Source: JAGLTN01 sp023135255
GTDB taxonomy: Bacteria > Planctomycetota > Phycisphaerae > Sedimentisphaerales > Anaerobacaceae
DNA length: 19,020 nucleotides
Assembly: GCA_030639495.1 (NCBI GenBank)
Contig: DAOWCP010000046.1
Span: forward strand, 1-19,020
Direction of reading: 5' to 3'
The position numbers were made by a program, and so were the translations under genes. Below the pieces are notes generated by a model. It made no database searches. It was not told where the DNA came from and worked only from the letters and a program-made list of their open reading frames with translations. This document shows, piece after piece, positions 5,856 through 14,140 of the stretch; position 1 is the stretch's first letter, and the number at the start of each line of letters is the position of its first letter.

Positions 5856-8492
5856 TTAAGATTGCTGCTTAGGCTCTGTATTGTTATCACTTTCTGCTTC
5901 GGTTTTGGTTTCACCTTCAGCCTTGGTTTGTTTTTCAGGTGCAGGCTCTGCTTGTTTTTCTTCTATTTCTTCGTCAGGTGCTATTTTTTCAGCTGCGACA
6001 AGCAAGTCATCCGCTTTAAGCTTAATAAGCCTTACGCCCTGAGTATTTCTTCCGATAGAGCGGAGTTGATCAAGCCCTGTTCTTATGATGATGCCGTTGG
6101 CTGTTATCAGCATAAGTTCATCGTCATCGTGTACAGCCTTGAGCGCAACAACTTTTCCATTTCTTCTGGTGGTTTTAATATTTATCAGCCCTAGTCCGCC
6201 TCTTGACTGGACTCGATAATCATCGAGATCGGTTCTCTTACCATAACCTTTTTCGCAGACTGTGAGCAGTGAAGAATCCAGCGTTGGTATTACCATGTCG
6301 ACGACTTCGTCGCCTTTGCGTAATTTAATACCTCTTACACCTCTGCTGACACGTCCCATCGAACGAGCCTGTTTTTCATCGAACCTGATGGCCATACCAT
6401 CTCTTGTGCCGAGCATTATTTCATCTGATCCGCAAGTCAAAGCTACTCCGATAAGGTCATCATCTTCATCAAGTTTTATCGCGATAACGCCGTTAGTTCT
6501 CGGATTGCTGTAAGCACTTAAGCTGGTTTTTTTCACAACGCCGTTCTTAGTAGCCATTACAAGCTGTCTGGGTGATTCTTCGGTTTTGTTAATCAGATCA
6601 GATACGTTTATAACCGATGTGACTTTCTCATTACCAAGGCTAAGCAGGTTAACAATATTTCTGCCTTTGCTTTGCCTGGACAAACTTGGTACATTGTAAA
6701 CTTTCAACCAGTGACATTTGCCTCGGTTAGTGAAGATCAGAAGATAATCGTGCGTAAAAGCGGTGAAGAGATGTTCTATGAAATCACCTTCTCTTGTATC
6801 TGAGCCGATAATACCTCTTCCACCTCTGGCTTGCTTTTTATAGGTGTCGGTCGGCATGCGCTTTACATAGCCTGCATGGCTTAAAGTCACAACGACTTCC
6901 TCATCAGCGATAAGGTCTTCAATGTCAAAATCTTCAATCTGCTCAATGATCTGTGTTCTTCTTTTATCGCTGTACTTTTCTTTTATTTCGTAGAGGTCTT
7001 CACGAATAATATCAAGCAGCACCTCTTTATTTGAAAGTATTGCCTGAAATCCTTCGATCTTTTCCATAAGCTCAGCGTATTCTTTTGCAAGTTTTTCGAT
7101 TTCCAGACCAGTAAGTTTCTGCAGCTGCATAGTCAATATTGCATCTGCCTGTGGTCCTGTCAGAAACTGATCAGCACCGGCTCGCTGTGTGAAGAAAGAT
7201 TCAGGCAGGAGTTTTTTAAGCGTTTCAGACTCGACGATCTTCAAAGGCTTCTGCATAAGATTTATCTTAGCGGTTGGAGCATCAGGAGATTTTTTGATAA
7301 GCTCTATTATTTCATCAATGTCACTGACGGCCAGGATAAGACCTTCAAGAATGTGCGCACGGTTCTGACATTTTTTGAGCAGAAACCGGCTTCTTCTTCT
7401 GATAACAATTTTCCGATGGTCAATGAAGCTGTCAAGCAATTGCCTGATATTCAGAACTTCAGGTCTTTTATTAACCAGCGCAATGTTATTTATGGCAAAA
7501 GTCGATTGCAGCAAGGTGTATTTGTAAAGCTTATTTAATACGATCTCACTTTCAGCGTCTCTTTTAAGCTCGACAACTACTCTCAAACCGTGCCGGTCAG
7601 ATTCGTCTCTCACATCGGATATTTCAGGAATTATACCCTCATGTACGCAGTCTGCGATTTTTGAAACGATGGTGGTTTTTATCACCATATACGGTATTTC
7701 AGTGATGATAATTCTTTCTCTGCCTTTTTTATTTGTCTCAACTGTTGTTTTTCCGCGAAGTTTAATATGGCCTTTGCCCGTAGTGTAGGCATCTACAATA
7801 CCTTTTCTTCCGCAGATAATACCGCCTGTAGGAAAGTCAGGCCCAGGTAAAACTTCGAGTATCTCTTTGAACCCGCAATCCGGATCATTAACTACCAAAA
7901 GCAAAGCATCGCAGACCTCGGATACATTATGCGGTGCCAGATTAGTTGCCATACCAACGGCAATACCGGTTGAGCCGTTGACAAGAAGGTTAGGGAACTT
8001 TGCAGGCAGAACAGTTGGTTCCGTCCTTGTTTCATCATAGTTGGGAATGAAATCAACAGTGTCACATTTTATGTCCTCAAGCAATTCAGTTGCAGGAGAA
8101 GTCATCCTTGCCTCGGTGTATCGCATAGCTGCCGGCGGGTCCGCGTCAATTGAACCGAAGTTGCCCTGCGGATTAATCAGGGTGTATCTCATGTTCCATT
8201 CCTGACCAAGCCTGACCAATGTGCCGTAAGTTGCCTGGTCGCCGTGAGGATGATAGTTACCGCCTGTGTCACCGACGATCTTTGCGCATTTTCTGTGCTT
8301 GCTTCTTGGGCCGAGGTTAAGGTCGTTCATCGCAACCAGAATCCTTCTCTGCGAGGGTTTGAGACCATCACGCACATCCGGCAAAGCACGAGCAACAATG
8401 ACGCTCATAGCGTAATTCAGATATGAATTTTTAAGTTCATCGAGGATTCTTTTGTCCTCGAATTGTTCTTGTGGTAAATTGGTTTCTTCCAT
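5856..8492 (-). CDS. gyrA: DNA gyrase subunit A
   Basis: The DNA-cleaving and rejoining subunit of gyrase, which introduces negative supercoils with GyrB. 878 aa, full length. The N-terminal breakage-reunion domain has the catalytic Tyr125 in A-A-M-R-Y-T-E with Arg124, and the Y-H-P-H-G-D helix at 80-85. The C-terminal six-bladed pinwheel carries the GyrA box Q-A-R-G-G-R-G at 554-560, which separates gyrase from topoisomerase IV. The tail (about 835-878) is Glu/Lys/Gln-rich and disordered. The quinolone-contact positions equivalent to E. coli Ser83 and Asp87 are Gln86 and Gly90. The start is ATG 8492; the AAGGA upstream is about 13 nt away, so initiation may be weak. It is transcribed from a strong promoter at 8554-8582 and followed by holA. 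gyrB is not in the window. Confidence 0.97.
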   Translation of the reverse strand: MEETNLPQEQFEDKRILDELKNSYLNYAMSVIVARALPDVRDGLKPSQRRILVAMNDLNLGPRSKHRKCAKIVGDTGGNYHPHGDQATYGTLVRLGQEWNMRYTLINPQGNFGSIDADPPAAMRYTEARMTSPATELLEDIKCDTVDFIPNYDETRTEPTVLPAKFPNLLVNGSTGIAVGMATNLAPHNVSEVCDALLLVVNDPDCGFKEILEVLPGPDFPTGGIICGRKGIVDAYTTGKGHIKLRGKTTVETNKKGRERIIITEIPYMVIKTTIVSKIADCVHEGIIPEISDVRDESDRHGLRVVVELKRDAESEIVLNKLYKYTLLQSTFAINNIALVNKRPEVLNIRQLLDSFIDHRKIVIRRRSRFLLKKCQNRAHILEGLILAVSDIDEIIELIKKSPDAPTAKINLMQKPLKIVESETLKKLLPESFFTQRAGADQFLTGPQADAILTMQLQKLTGLEIEKLAKEYAELMEKIEGFQAILSNKEVLLDIIREDLYEIKEKYSDKRRTQIIEQIEDFDIEDLIADEEVVVTLSHAGYVKRMPTDTYKKQARGGRGIIGSDTREGDFIEHLFTAFTHDYLLIFTNRGKCHWLKVYNVPSLSRQSKGRNIVNLLSLGNEKVTSVINVSDLINKTEESPRQLVMATKNGVVKKTSLSAYSNPRTNGVIAIKLDEDDDLIGVALTCGSDEIMLGTRDGMAIRFDEKQARSMGRVSRGVRGIKLRKGDEVVDMVIPTLDSSLLTVCEKGYGKRTDLDDYRVQSRGGLGLINIKTTRRNGKVVALKAVHDDDELMLITANGIIIRTGLDQLRSIGRNTQGVRLIKLKADDLLVAAEKIAPDEEIEEKQAEPAPEKQTKAEGETKTEAESDNNTEPKQQS

Positions 8493-8553
8493 AAAACTTT
8501 TACTATCCTTAATGTAAAGCGGGTGTAAAAAAAGAGTACAATTACAACGCAGT

Positions 8554-8582
8554 ATTGTATTTGAGAATCAGGGTAAAGTCAA
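8554..8582 (-). promoter_or_regulatory. gyrA-holA promoter
   Basis: On the minus strand TTGACT (8577-8582) is followed after 17 bases by TACAAT (8554-8559). Predicted start near 8547 gives a leader of about 55 nt. Two 11-bp direct repeats lie just upstream (8592-8613). Confidence 0.7.
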
Positions 8583-8591
8583 GCTATAGAA

Positions 8592-8616
8592 CGCCTAAAT
8601 ATCGCCTAAATGTCGC
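8592..8616 (-). repeat. 11-bp tandem direct repeat upstream of the gyrA promoter
   Basis: On the plus strand CGCCTAAATAT (8592-8602) is followed immediately by CGCCTAAATGT (8603-8613) and a further CGC. The copies differ at one base. They end 10 bp upstream of the -35 hexamer, one helical turn apart, as expected of paired activator or repressor half-sites. Function is inferred from position only. Confidence 0.45.
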
Positions 8617-8646
8617 AGTTTTATTGCTATTTGAAGCGAAAATCAC

Positions 8647-8686
8647 AAAAAAAGCCCCGATCTCGCATCGCTGCGAAATCAGGGCT
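8647..8686 (-). terminator. intrinsic terminator of the rhamnosidase gene
   Basis: On the minus strand a 15-bp stem with two mismatches (8653-8686, outer arms AGCCC/GGGCT, inner arms TCGCA/TGCGA, 4-nt loop) is followed by seven T residues (8653-8647). It lies 22 nt after the rhamnosidase stop and isolates that gene from the gyrA promoter downstream. Confidence 0.85.
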
Positions 8687-8707
8687 CAGAAAAGGGTATT
8701 TTAACGG

Positions 8708-11700
8708 CTAAATTTCAGACTGGAACCGGTATTTTCCAGAGCCTACTTCAAAGACAGCAAAGCCATCTTCGATTCTGACGAATTTCACAAACTCTTTGTC
8801 GCTGTACATCTTTTCGATGTCAACTTCTTTTTCAATCTTTGCAGTCGGCACATAAACCATAGCTGTTGTGTTAGCTGGAATAGTAATATTAAGTTCGAAT
8901 TTACCATTTTTAATCTTCCAGCCTGATTTTATTAAACCATTGACGGAGTCATAGCTTGCTTTTGCATAGGTGAGGCCGCCACTCGGTTGAGGCTTGATGA
9001 TAATCTTTTTAAATCCATTGCCAATGGTGTCAATTCCCGCAACAGTGCCCATCATCCATCTTCCGACAGAGCCGAAAGCGTAATGGTTGAATGAGTTCAT
9101 GCCAGGCGTCTGGAATCCTTTTTCTTTGGTCCAGCCGTCCCAGCGTTCCCATATTGTGGTTGCTCCGTTTTTGATGCTGTAGCCCCAGCTTGGGAAGGTG
9201 TCATTGAGCAGGAGTTTATACGCTATGTCTAAATTGCCGGTGTCTGTTAAAGTCGGCAGCAGATAGCTGAGTCCGACGAATCCGGTTGAAAGATGCCAGT
9301 TTTTGGCTTTTACTCTTTCGTATAGATGCCGGCCTGCTTTTACCCTGTCTTGGTCGCTGAGCAGATCGAATGCCAGTGCCATCGCATAACAGGTCTGAGT
9401 ATTACCCTTGATAGTTCCGTCTTCTTTTACATACGCATCATTGAATGCTTTTTTGATTTTGTAAAATAGCTTTTCATACTTTTCTCCGTCTTCAAGGAAT
9501 CCGACGTTGTATGCCATTTTGCTGAGCAGTTTCGTGCTGTAAGCGAAATAGGCAGTACCGATGACATCTTTAGGCGTATTGGATGCAATTGAAACCCAGT
9601 CGCCATAACCTTTGTTTGGCCTGAGCAGGTTTTTGCTGTTTTTCTCGCAATACGTAATCCACTTTTTCATCGATTCGAAATGCCTTATCACGAGTCTGTC
9701 GTCGCCATATACATGATGAACTGTCCACGGGCAGATAACACCAGCATCGCCCCACGCAGCAGTTCCGCCGCCCATCGCACATTTTCTCGGTGCAACATCC
9801 GGGAAATCACCCTCGGCGCCTTGTGCGTCATCGAGGTCAACCAACCATTTAGTGAAGAACTCGGATGTATCCATATTATACGTCGCTGTTCTTACAAATA
9901 TCTGAGCGTCACCAGTCCAGCCGAGCCTTTCATCACGCTGCGGACAATCTGTTGGAATGTCGATGAAGTTACTTCTCTGGCCCCAGTGGATATTGCTATA
10001 AAGCTGGTTAACCATAGAATCAGAGCACTCAAAGCTGCCTGCAACAGCGGTATCAGAATTTATCACCAACCCTGTAATCATATCAAGGTCTGGTTTGGAG
10101 TCGAGGCCAGTAACTTCAACATATCTAAAGCCGTGAGAAGTAAACATAGGCTGCCATATTTCAGTACCTTTGCCTTTGCAGATATAGGTGTCTGTGCATC
10201 TGGCAGCTCTGAGGTTGTCCGTGTAGATATTGCCATCTGGCTTAAGCACTTCAACAAATTTCATAGTAACTTTTTGTCCCTTTTTGCCTTTTATTTTTAA
10301 TCTTGCAAGGCCGGCGAAGTTTTGCCCCAGGTCAAATACATAAGCTCCTTTGGTGGGTTCCTTGATCGTTTTGGTAGGTATCTCCTCTGTAAGCCTTACC
10401 GGTACACCTGGGTATGCCTGGAAGTTTTTTGTTTCGATTTTTTCCTGTGTTGCAACCTTATCCCATTTGCAATCTTCAAAGCCTGGTTTATCCCATCCGG
10501 TCAATTCTTTGTTTGCGTCATAAGTTTCGCCCATCATCCAGTCAGCTTCGATAGTTGGGCCATAGTTTGCTTTCCATGAGCCGTTACTGACGATTTTTTC
10601 TGATGTTCCATCTGTGTATGTCACCTCAAGCTGGCAGATATACCTCGGATTTTTGCCGTATTGTTCACGGTTAAATCCAAAGCCGATATGCCCGGCATAC
10701 CAACCGTCGCCTAAAAGAGTTCCTATGGCATTGTCGCCTTTTTTTAGCATGTCGGTGACATCGTGAGTAAAGTAATAAACTCTTGTCGGATAATCGGTCC
10801 AGCCTGGTTTGTAAAATTCGTTGCCTACTCTTTTTCCGTTGATATTTGTTTCAAAAATACCCAAAGCAGAGCTGTATAAAAACGCTTGCCTGATTGGTTT
10901 TTCAAGTTTGAATTCTTTTCTAAGGTATGGCGGCGGGGGCAGTATAAGCTGACCTGCGGTTGGTTTGCCGAAAGGCCCTTCGCCCCATTTGGCGGTCGGT
11001 TTTAAGTTTTTCCATTTGCTGGTATCGAAATCAGGTTTGGTCCATTCTGTACCCTCACGCCAGACGTTGTCAACTTTCAGACTTTCATCGAGTTTGAATG
11101 TTTCGGCTGTTCCGTCTTCGTAGACCAGCTCAAATTTGCCAATTATGCTGGCAGGGTTTGGTGAATCGCCATGGTTTATTGCGTTGATGGCAATGATATT
11201 TTGCCCTTGTTTTAAAGCCTTAACCAGGTCTGTTTCATGTCTTTTGCCCATACTTATACCATCTATCATCTGGCTATTAACGAAGAATCTTGCCTCGTTA
11301 TCGACGGCGATGCAACTGCGGGCACTTTTCAGCTTGCCTTTAACATCAATAGTTTTTCTGAAGTAAATATGGCCGGGGGCAGGACTTGTTGAATTACCAA
11401 TACTTGGGTGCCATAACCACATGCAATCTTCAAGGCTTAGTGGTTTTGGTTTGTCTTTTGGTTCATAAGGATTTGGCGCGTCGTAGCCAATCCATTTCCC
11501 CTGCCAGTCAGATTTGTCCAGCAATCCCATTGTCCAGAATGTCGGCTCGGACCATTTTGAAGCTTTACCGTTCTTATCCCAGACCATCACTTTCCAGAAG
11601 CATTGCATACGTGATTTTAAAGGGATGCCTTTGTATTCGATCTGGCTGGTTTTGTCGGAGTTAACTTTGCCGCTATCCCATATATCTGTTTTTTGCTTGT

Positions 11701-11950
11701 CGAGATTTTTCTGTGAGCTGGAAACAAGTATCCGATAAGCTGTCTGAATCTGGCCTTTTGCACCGGATTCAATTATCCAGCTGAGTCTGGGTTTGGTAAT
11801 ATCAATGCCGAGAGGGTTAGTATGATACTCTGTGCGTAACTTCACAGCTGTAATTTTGCTGTTTTTCATAAATAGTCCGCCTTGTGCTGGTAAACAAATA
11901 CCCGCAATTAGAAATGATGTTAACAAAAGAATAGTAAAGATGCGCTTCAT
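8708..11950 (-). CDS. secreted alpha-L-rhamnosidase, glycoside hydrolase family 78
   Basis: Releases terminal alpha-L-rhamnose from plant or algal polysaccharides and glycosides by inversion. 1080 aa. A Sec signal peptide (K-R followed by hydrophobic residues 4-20, ending P-A-Q-G) sends it to the periplasm or outside. Then come an N-terminal beta domain (A-V-K-L-R-T-E, about 35-142), an extra jelly-roll-like region (about 150-335), the Bac_rhamnosid_N and concanavalin-like domains (about 340-630), the (alpha/alpha)6 catalytic barrel and a C-terminal beta domain. In the barrel, D-C-P-Q-R-D-E-R-L-G-W-T-G-D (668-681) holds the expected acid Glu674, and W-E-R-W-D (934-938) the expected base Glu935. 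A strong AAGGAGGT lies 7 nt before ATG 11950. It is monocistronic, with a terminator at 8647-8686. No other carbohydrate gene is adjacent, so the substrate is not resolved. Confidence 0.95.
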   Translation of the reverse strand: MKRIFTILLLTSFLIAGICLPAQGGLFMKNSKITAVKLRTEYHTNPLGIDITKPRLSWIIESGAKGQIQTAYRILVSSSQKNLDKQKTDIWDSGKVNSDKTSQIEYKGIPLKSRMQCFWKVMVWDKNGKASKWSEPTFWTMGLLDKSDWQGKWIGYDAPNPYEPKDKPKPLSLEDCMWLWHPSIGNSTSPAPGHIYFRKTIDVKGKLKSARSCIAVDNEARFFVNSQMIDGISMGKRHETDLVKALKQGQNIIAINAINHGDSPNPASIIGKFELVYEDGTAETFKLDESLKVDNVWREGTEWTKPDFDTSKWKNLKPTAKWGEGPFGKPTAGQLILPPPPYLRKEFKLEKPIRQAFLYSSALGIFETNINGKRVGNEFYKPGWTDYPTRVYYFTHDVTDMLKKGDNAIGTLLGDGWYAGHIGFGFNREQYGKNPRYICQLEVTYTDGTSEKIVSNGSWKANYGPTIEADWMMGETYDANKELTGWDKPGFEDCKWDKVATQEKIETKNFQAYPGVPVRLTEEIPTKTIKEPTKGAYVFDLGQNFAGLARLKIKGKKGQKVTMKFVEVLKPDGNIYTDNLRAARCTDTYICKGKGTEIWQPMFTSHGFRYVEVTGLDSKPDLDMITGLVINSDTAVAGSFECSDSMVNQLYSNIHWGQRSNFIDIPTDCPQRDERLGWTGDAQIFVRTATYNMDTSEFFTKWLVDLDDAQGAEGDFPDVAPRKCAMGGGTAAWGDAGVICPWTVHHVYGDDRLVIRHFESMKKWITYCEKNSKNLLRPNKGYGDWVSIASNTPKDVIGTAYFAYSTKLLSKMAYNVGFLEDGEKYEKLFYKIKKAFNDAYVKEDGTIKGNTQTCYAMALAFDLLSDQDRVKAGRHLYERVKAKNWHLSTGFVGLSYLLPTLTDTGNLDIAYKLLLNDTFPSWGYSIKNGATTIWERWDGWTKEKGFQTPGMNSFNHYAFGSVGRWMMGTVAGIDTIGNGFKKIIIKPQPSGGLTYAKASYDSVNGLIKSGWKIKNGKFELNITIPANTTAMVYVPTAKIEKEVDIEKMYSDKEFVKFVRIEDGFAVFEVGSGKYRFQSEI

Positions 11951-12050
11951 TATGAACTACCTCCTTGTTTTATTAATAACCTACTGATTGTTTTACAAAC
12001 CAACAATAACCGCTATTACTGGTTAAGAGTTTTATTTGTTCAGCCCAATT

Positions 12051-12149
12051 ATACTGATCTCAATTGAATTTTACCGTTTATCCGCGGGTAAATAATTCAA
12101 AAACAACAAGTTACGGATTTATTCGCGGGCATTTATTACCCTGAAGGGT
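12051..12149 (-). repeat. dispersed intergenic hairpin repeat, copy B
   Basis: This is the inverted copy of the element at 866-963, read on the minus strand from the end of lepB toward the rhamnosidase gene. It keeps the palindrome with arms ACCCT/AGGGT, the CCGCGAATAAATCCGTAACT block and the CCGCGG block. The first hairpin starts within a few bases of the lepB stop codon (12150-12152), as copy A does for tadA. Long-stem pairing is less perfect than in copy A. Confidence 0.8.
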
Positions 12150-13679
12150 TTAAAATTCTTTGTCACTGCCGCCGTAGATAAGTCTTAATTGACCAATGTT
12201 GGGAATAAGACCAAATCTTGAATTAGGGAAAGGTCTGAACCCATTTGGCCAATAAACAAAAAGTGCTTTACCGACAAGATATTCTCTTGGCACAACACCT
12301 TTTCTAAAAAATCTTCCTTTGTTGCCGATTCCCTTATTTTTCCACAATCTGCTGTCATAGCTGTTCGGGCTGTTGTCGCCGCAAACGAAGAACTCATCTT
12401 TGTTGAGCTTAAATGGCCCACAGATACCCTGGCCATGCGAATTGTTTTTGCGATTTTCCCCAGTGACACTGAGGTAATGACTGTCTCTTGCAATACGAAG
12501 ATGTGATAAGGTAAGTTCTCCGCTGCCGTAAATTTCCAGCTTTGCCTGCTTTTGAGGTTTTATTTCGCCGACACTGTTAGGCTCTGTTCCCAAATCAAAA
12601 GTCAATTTATCTTTAGCGAAATTGAATATAAGCTTGTGGTCAACATTAATAAATTCAACCGCCACAGCTTTGCCCACAACCGACATATTAATTTGTTTCT
12701 GCGCAAGTATTTTTGTTTGCCCGTCAATATCAGAGCTGATAGTCATCTGACCATCACCAGTAACCATTGCTTTGTACTTAGTGTCATATTTACTCAACCC
12801 TGCACCGACAGAAGCGTTCTTACTCTGCAACTGGGCGTATAAGCTGACTTTCAAATCACTGCAAAATTCCATATTGCGGTAATCAGATATATTGTTATAT
12901 GCGTATGTACACCTGAAATTATTTCCGAGATTAGTATCATAAAACAAGGTATTAACCTTATCAGCAGGGGTATCTAATGTAAACCGTGTCGGGTTTTGCG
13001 GGTCGATGTGCCAGTTGGAACCTTCTGCTGATCTGAAAGGCTGCTGCCATCGATGGCCATTAAAAACGCCATGGTTCGGCTTTACAGGCTGCATGTCATT
13101 ATTATACACAGGCATCCATAATTCCTGTTGGACTTTTGGCGGCTTCCTCGCTATTTTGCCGTCGATATAAATATCACCGTCAATTATCTCAACAGTTTCT
13201 CCGGGTTTGGCGATGAGCCTTTTTATGTAATTTATCTTAGGGTCAAGCGGGTCTTTGAACACAATCACATCCCATCGTTTGGGTTCGAAGAATTGGTAGA
13301 GGCATTTGAGGACGAGTATCCTGTCACCATTGCCGATCTTCGAAGTGCCATTGCTTGTATTATAGCTGCCGCAGTTAGGACATCTTGAAGTACTTTTTAT
13401 CTGCAGGCTTGGATGTGGCAATGAGTCTTTCCTGAGACCATAAGATTCAGGAACAAACCCGTAATCATACTGCTGGCCGCACTGAGGACACCTGAACTGA
13501 AAGTGTGCACCTTTTAACGTGTCAGCCATCGAACCGGTAGGTATCCTGAAAGCCTCCATTACAAAGGCTCTGAATACAAAAGCCAGAATGAATGCAGTAA
13601 CAAGCCATTCGATCGTGTTTACTATTTCCGCTGCCCGGCTTTTGGGTCTGATATTTTCTTTTTCAGTTGATTCAAACAT
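12150..13679 (-). CDS. lepB: signal peptidase I with zinc-ribbon and large beta-rich insert
   Basis: Cleaves Sec and Tat signal peptides at the outer face of the inner membrane. 509 aa, against about 180-320 for typical enzymes. One N-terminal membrane segment (about 23-43) precedes box B, F-R-I-P-T-G-S-M, with nucleophile Ser50. The general-base Lys125 is in G-D-R-I-L-V-L-K. Box D is Y-I-K-R-L-I-A-K-P-G (151-160) and box E is G-D-N-S-P-N-S-Y-D-S-R (434-444). Two insertions stand out: a four-Cys zinc ribbon (C64, C67, C100, C103) between Ser and Lys, and about 220 residues (about 185-405) between boxes D and E that look like a beta-sandwich ending G-E-L-T-L-S-H-L-R-I-A-R-D. Both are probably on the periplasmic side. 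A promoter lies at 13778-13806. No good Shine-Dalgarno precedes ATG 13679. Confidence 0.95.
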   Translation of the reverse strand: MFESTEKENIRPKSRAAEIVNTIEWLVTAFILAFVFRAFVMEAFRIPTGSMADTLKGAHFQFRCPQCGQQYDYGFVPESYGLRKDSLPHPSLQIKSTSRCPNCGSYNTSNGTSKIGNGDRILVLKCLYQFFEPKRWDVIVFKDPLDPKINYIKRLIAKPGETVEIIDGDIYIDGKIARKPPKVQQELWMPVYNNDMQPVKPNHGVFNGHRWQQPFRSAEGSNWHIDPQNPTRFTLDTPADKVNTLFYDTNLGNNFRCTYAYNNISDYRNMEFCSDLKVSLYAQLQSKNASVGAGLSKYDTKYKAMVTGDGQMTISSDIDGQTKILAQKQINMSVVGKAVAVEFINVDHKLIFNFAKDKLTFDLGTEPNSVGEIKPQKQAKLEIYGSGELTLSHLRIARDSHYLSVTGENRKNNSHGQGICGPFKLNKDEFFVCGDNSPNSYDSRLWKNKGIGNKGRFFRKGVVPREYLVGKALFVYWPNGFRPFPNSRFGLIPNIGQLRLIYGGSDKEF

Positions 13680-13731
13680 AATAGGTCAAAAAAACAAAAT
13701 CCTGATAAAAACTTTCAATGAATATAAGTTA

Positions 13732-13751
13732 TTATACCCTTCAGGGTATAA
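13732..13751. repeat. palindrome related to the dispersed repeat, in the lepB leader (copy C, partial)
   Basis: A 9-bp inverted repeat with arms TTATACCCT and AGGGTATAA around TC, nearly identical to the first hairpin of copies A and B. The next bases keep ATAAAT and, 10 bases later, AAATC, as in copy A, but the rest is not shared. It sits in the predicted lepB 5' UTR, between the promoter (13778-13806) and ATG 13679. Confidence 0.6.
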
Positions 13752-13777
13752 ATACTGCTGGACAAATCAAAAGTGTA

Positions 13778-13806
13778 ATTATGCAGATGAAAACAGTATT
13801 GGTCAA
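13778..13806 (-). promoter_or_regulatory. lepB promoter
   Basis: On the minus strand TTGACC (13801-13806), a 17-base spacer and CATAAT (13778-13783). Predicted start near 13771 gives a leader of about 90 nt that contains the copy C palindrome. Confidence 0.55.
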
Positions 13807-13995
13807 CGATAATATTACGTATTAAAGTTGTTTTTGTTTAAAATCCCGTTTCAAAAACTCCATATACAAAAAACTCTGGTTTTTGACTACAGACAGGCCT
13901 TTCAGAGTAGTATATCGCGGAAAATAAATGGTTTTTTGACTAATTACAGGATTAATAAAAATTTTTGATGATTACCTTAATTTTTTTATTGAAAA

Positions 13996-14023
13996 TTGCT
14001 TGCTGTATAGAAGTCTTTACAAT
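13996..14023 (+). promoter_or_regulatory. probable promoter of the HU-family gene
   Basis: TTGCTT (13996-14001), a 16-base spacer and TACAAT (14018-14023). Predicted start near 14030 gives a leader of about 110 nt. Confidence 0.45.
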
Positions 14024-14140
14024 ATAGTGGGTTGCGATGGTTTTGTATTTTACTGCTTCGTTGCAGGTCAGCAGGAAAATGAGAAATGGTAATAAAAATA
14101 ATGAATTCTTAAATTGTTTCTTTATGAAATGAGGTAGCCT

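Larger units (their letters stand above)
13680..14140. other. 461-base divergent intergenic region between lepB and the HU gene
   Basis: No credible gene is seen. It holds the lepB promoter and a palindrome in the lepB leader on the left, and the HU promoter and leader on the right. The middle (about 13810-13990) is AT-rich with no structure I can assign. Confidence 0.6.

Noticed and set aside
9680..10300. A 206-codon plus-strand open frame inside the rhamnosidase gene
   Set aside because: Antisense to a well-supported GH78 catalytic region; no Shine-Dalgarno or recognisable domain. The openness follows from the codon use of the true gene.
12010..12030. Inverted repeat TAACC-N9-GGTTA upstream of the rhamnosidase gene as a sugar-repressor operator
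   Set aside because: Only five-base arms, no second copy, and no regulator gene nearby; suggestive by position but not supportable.
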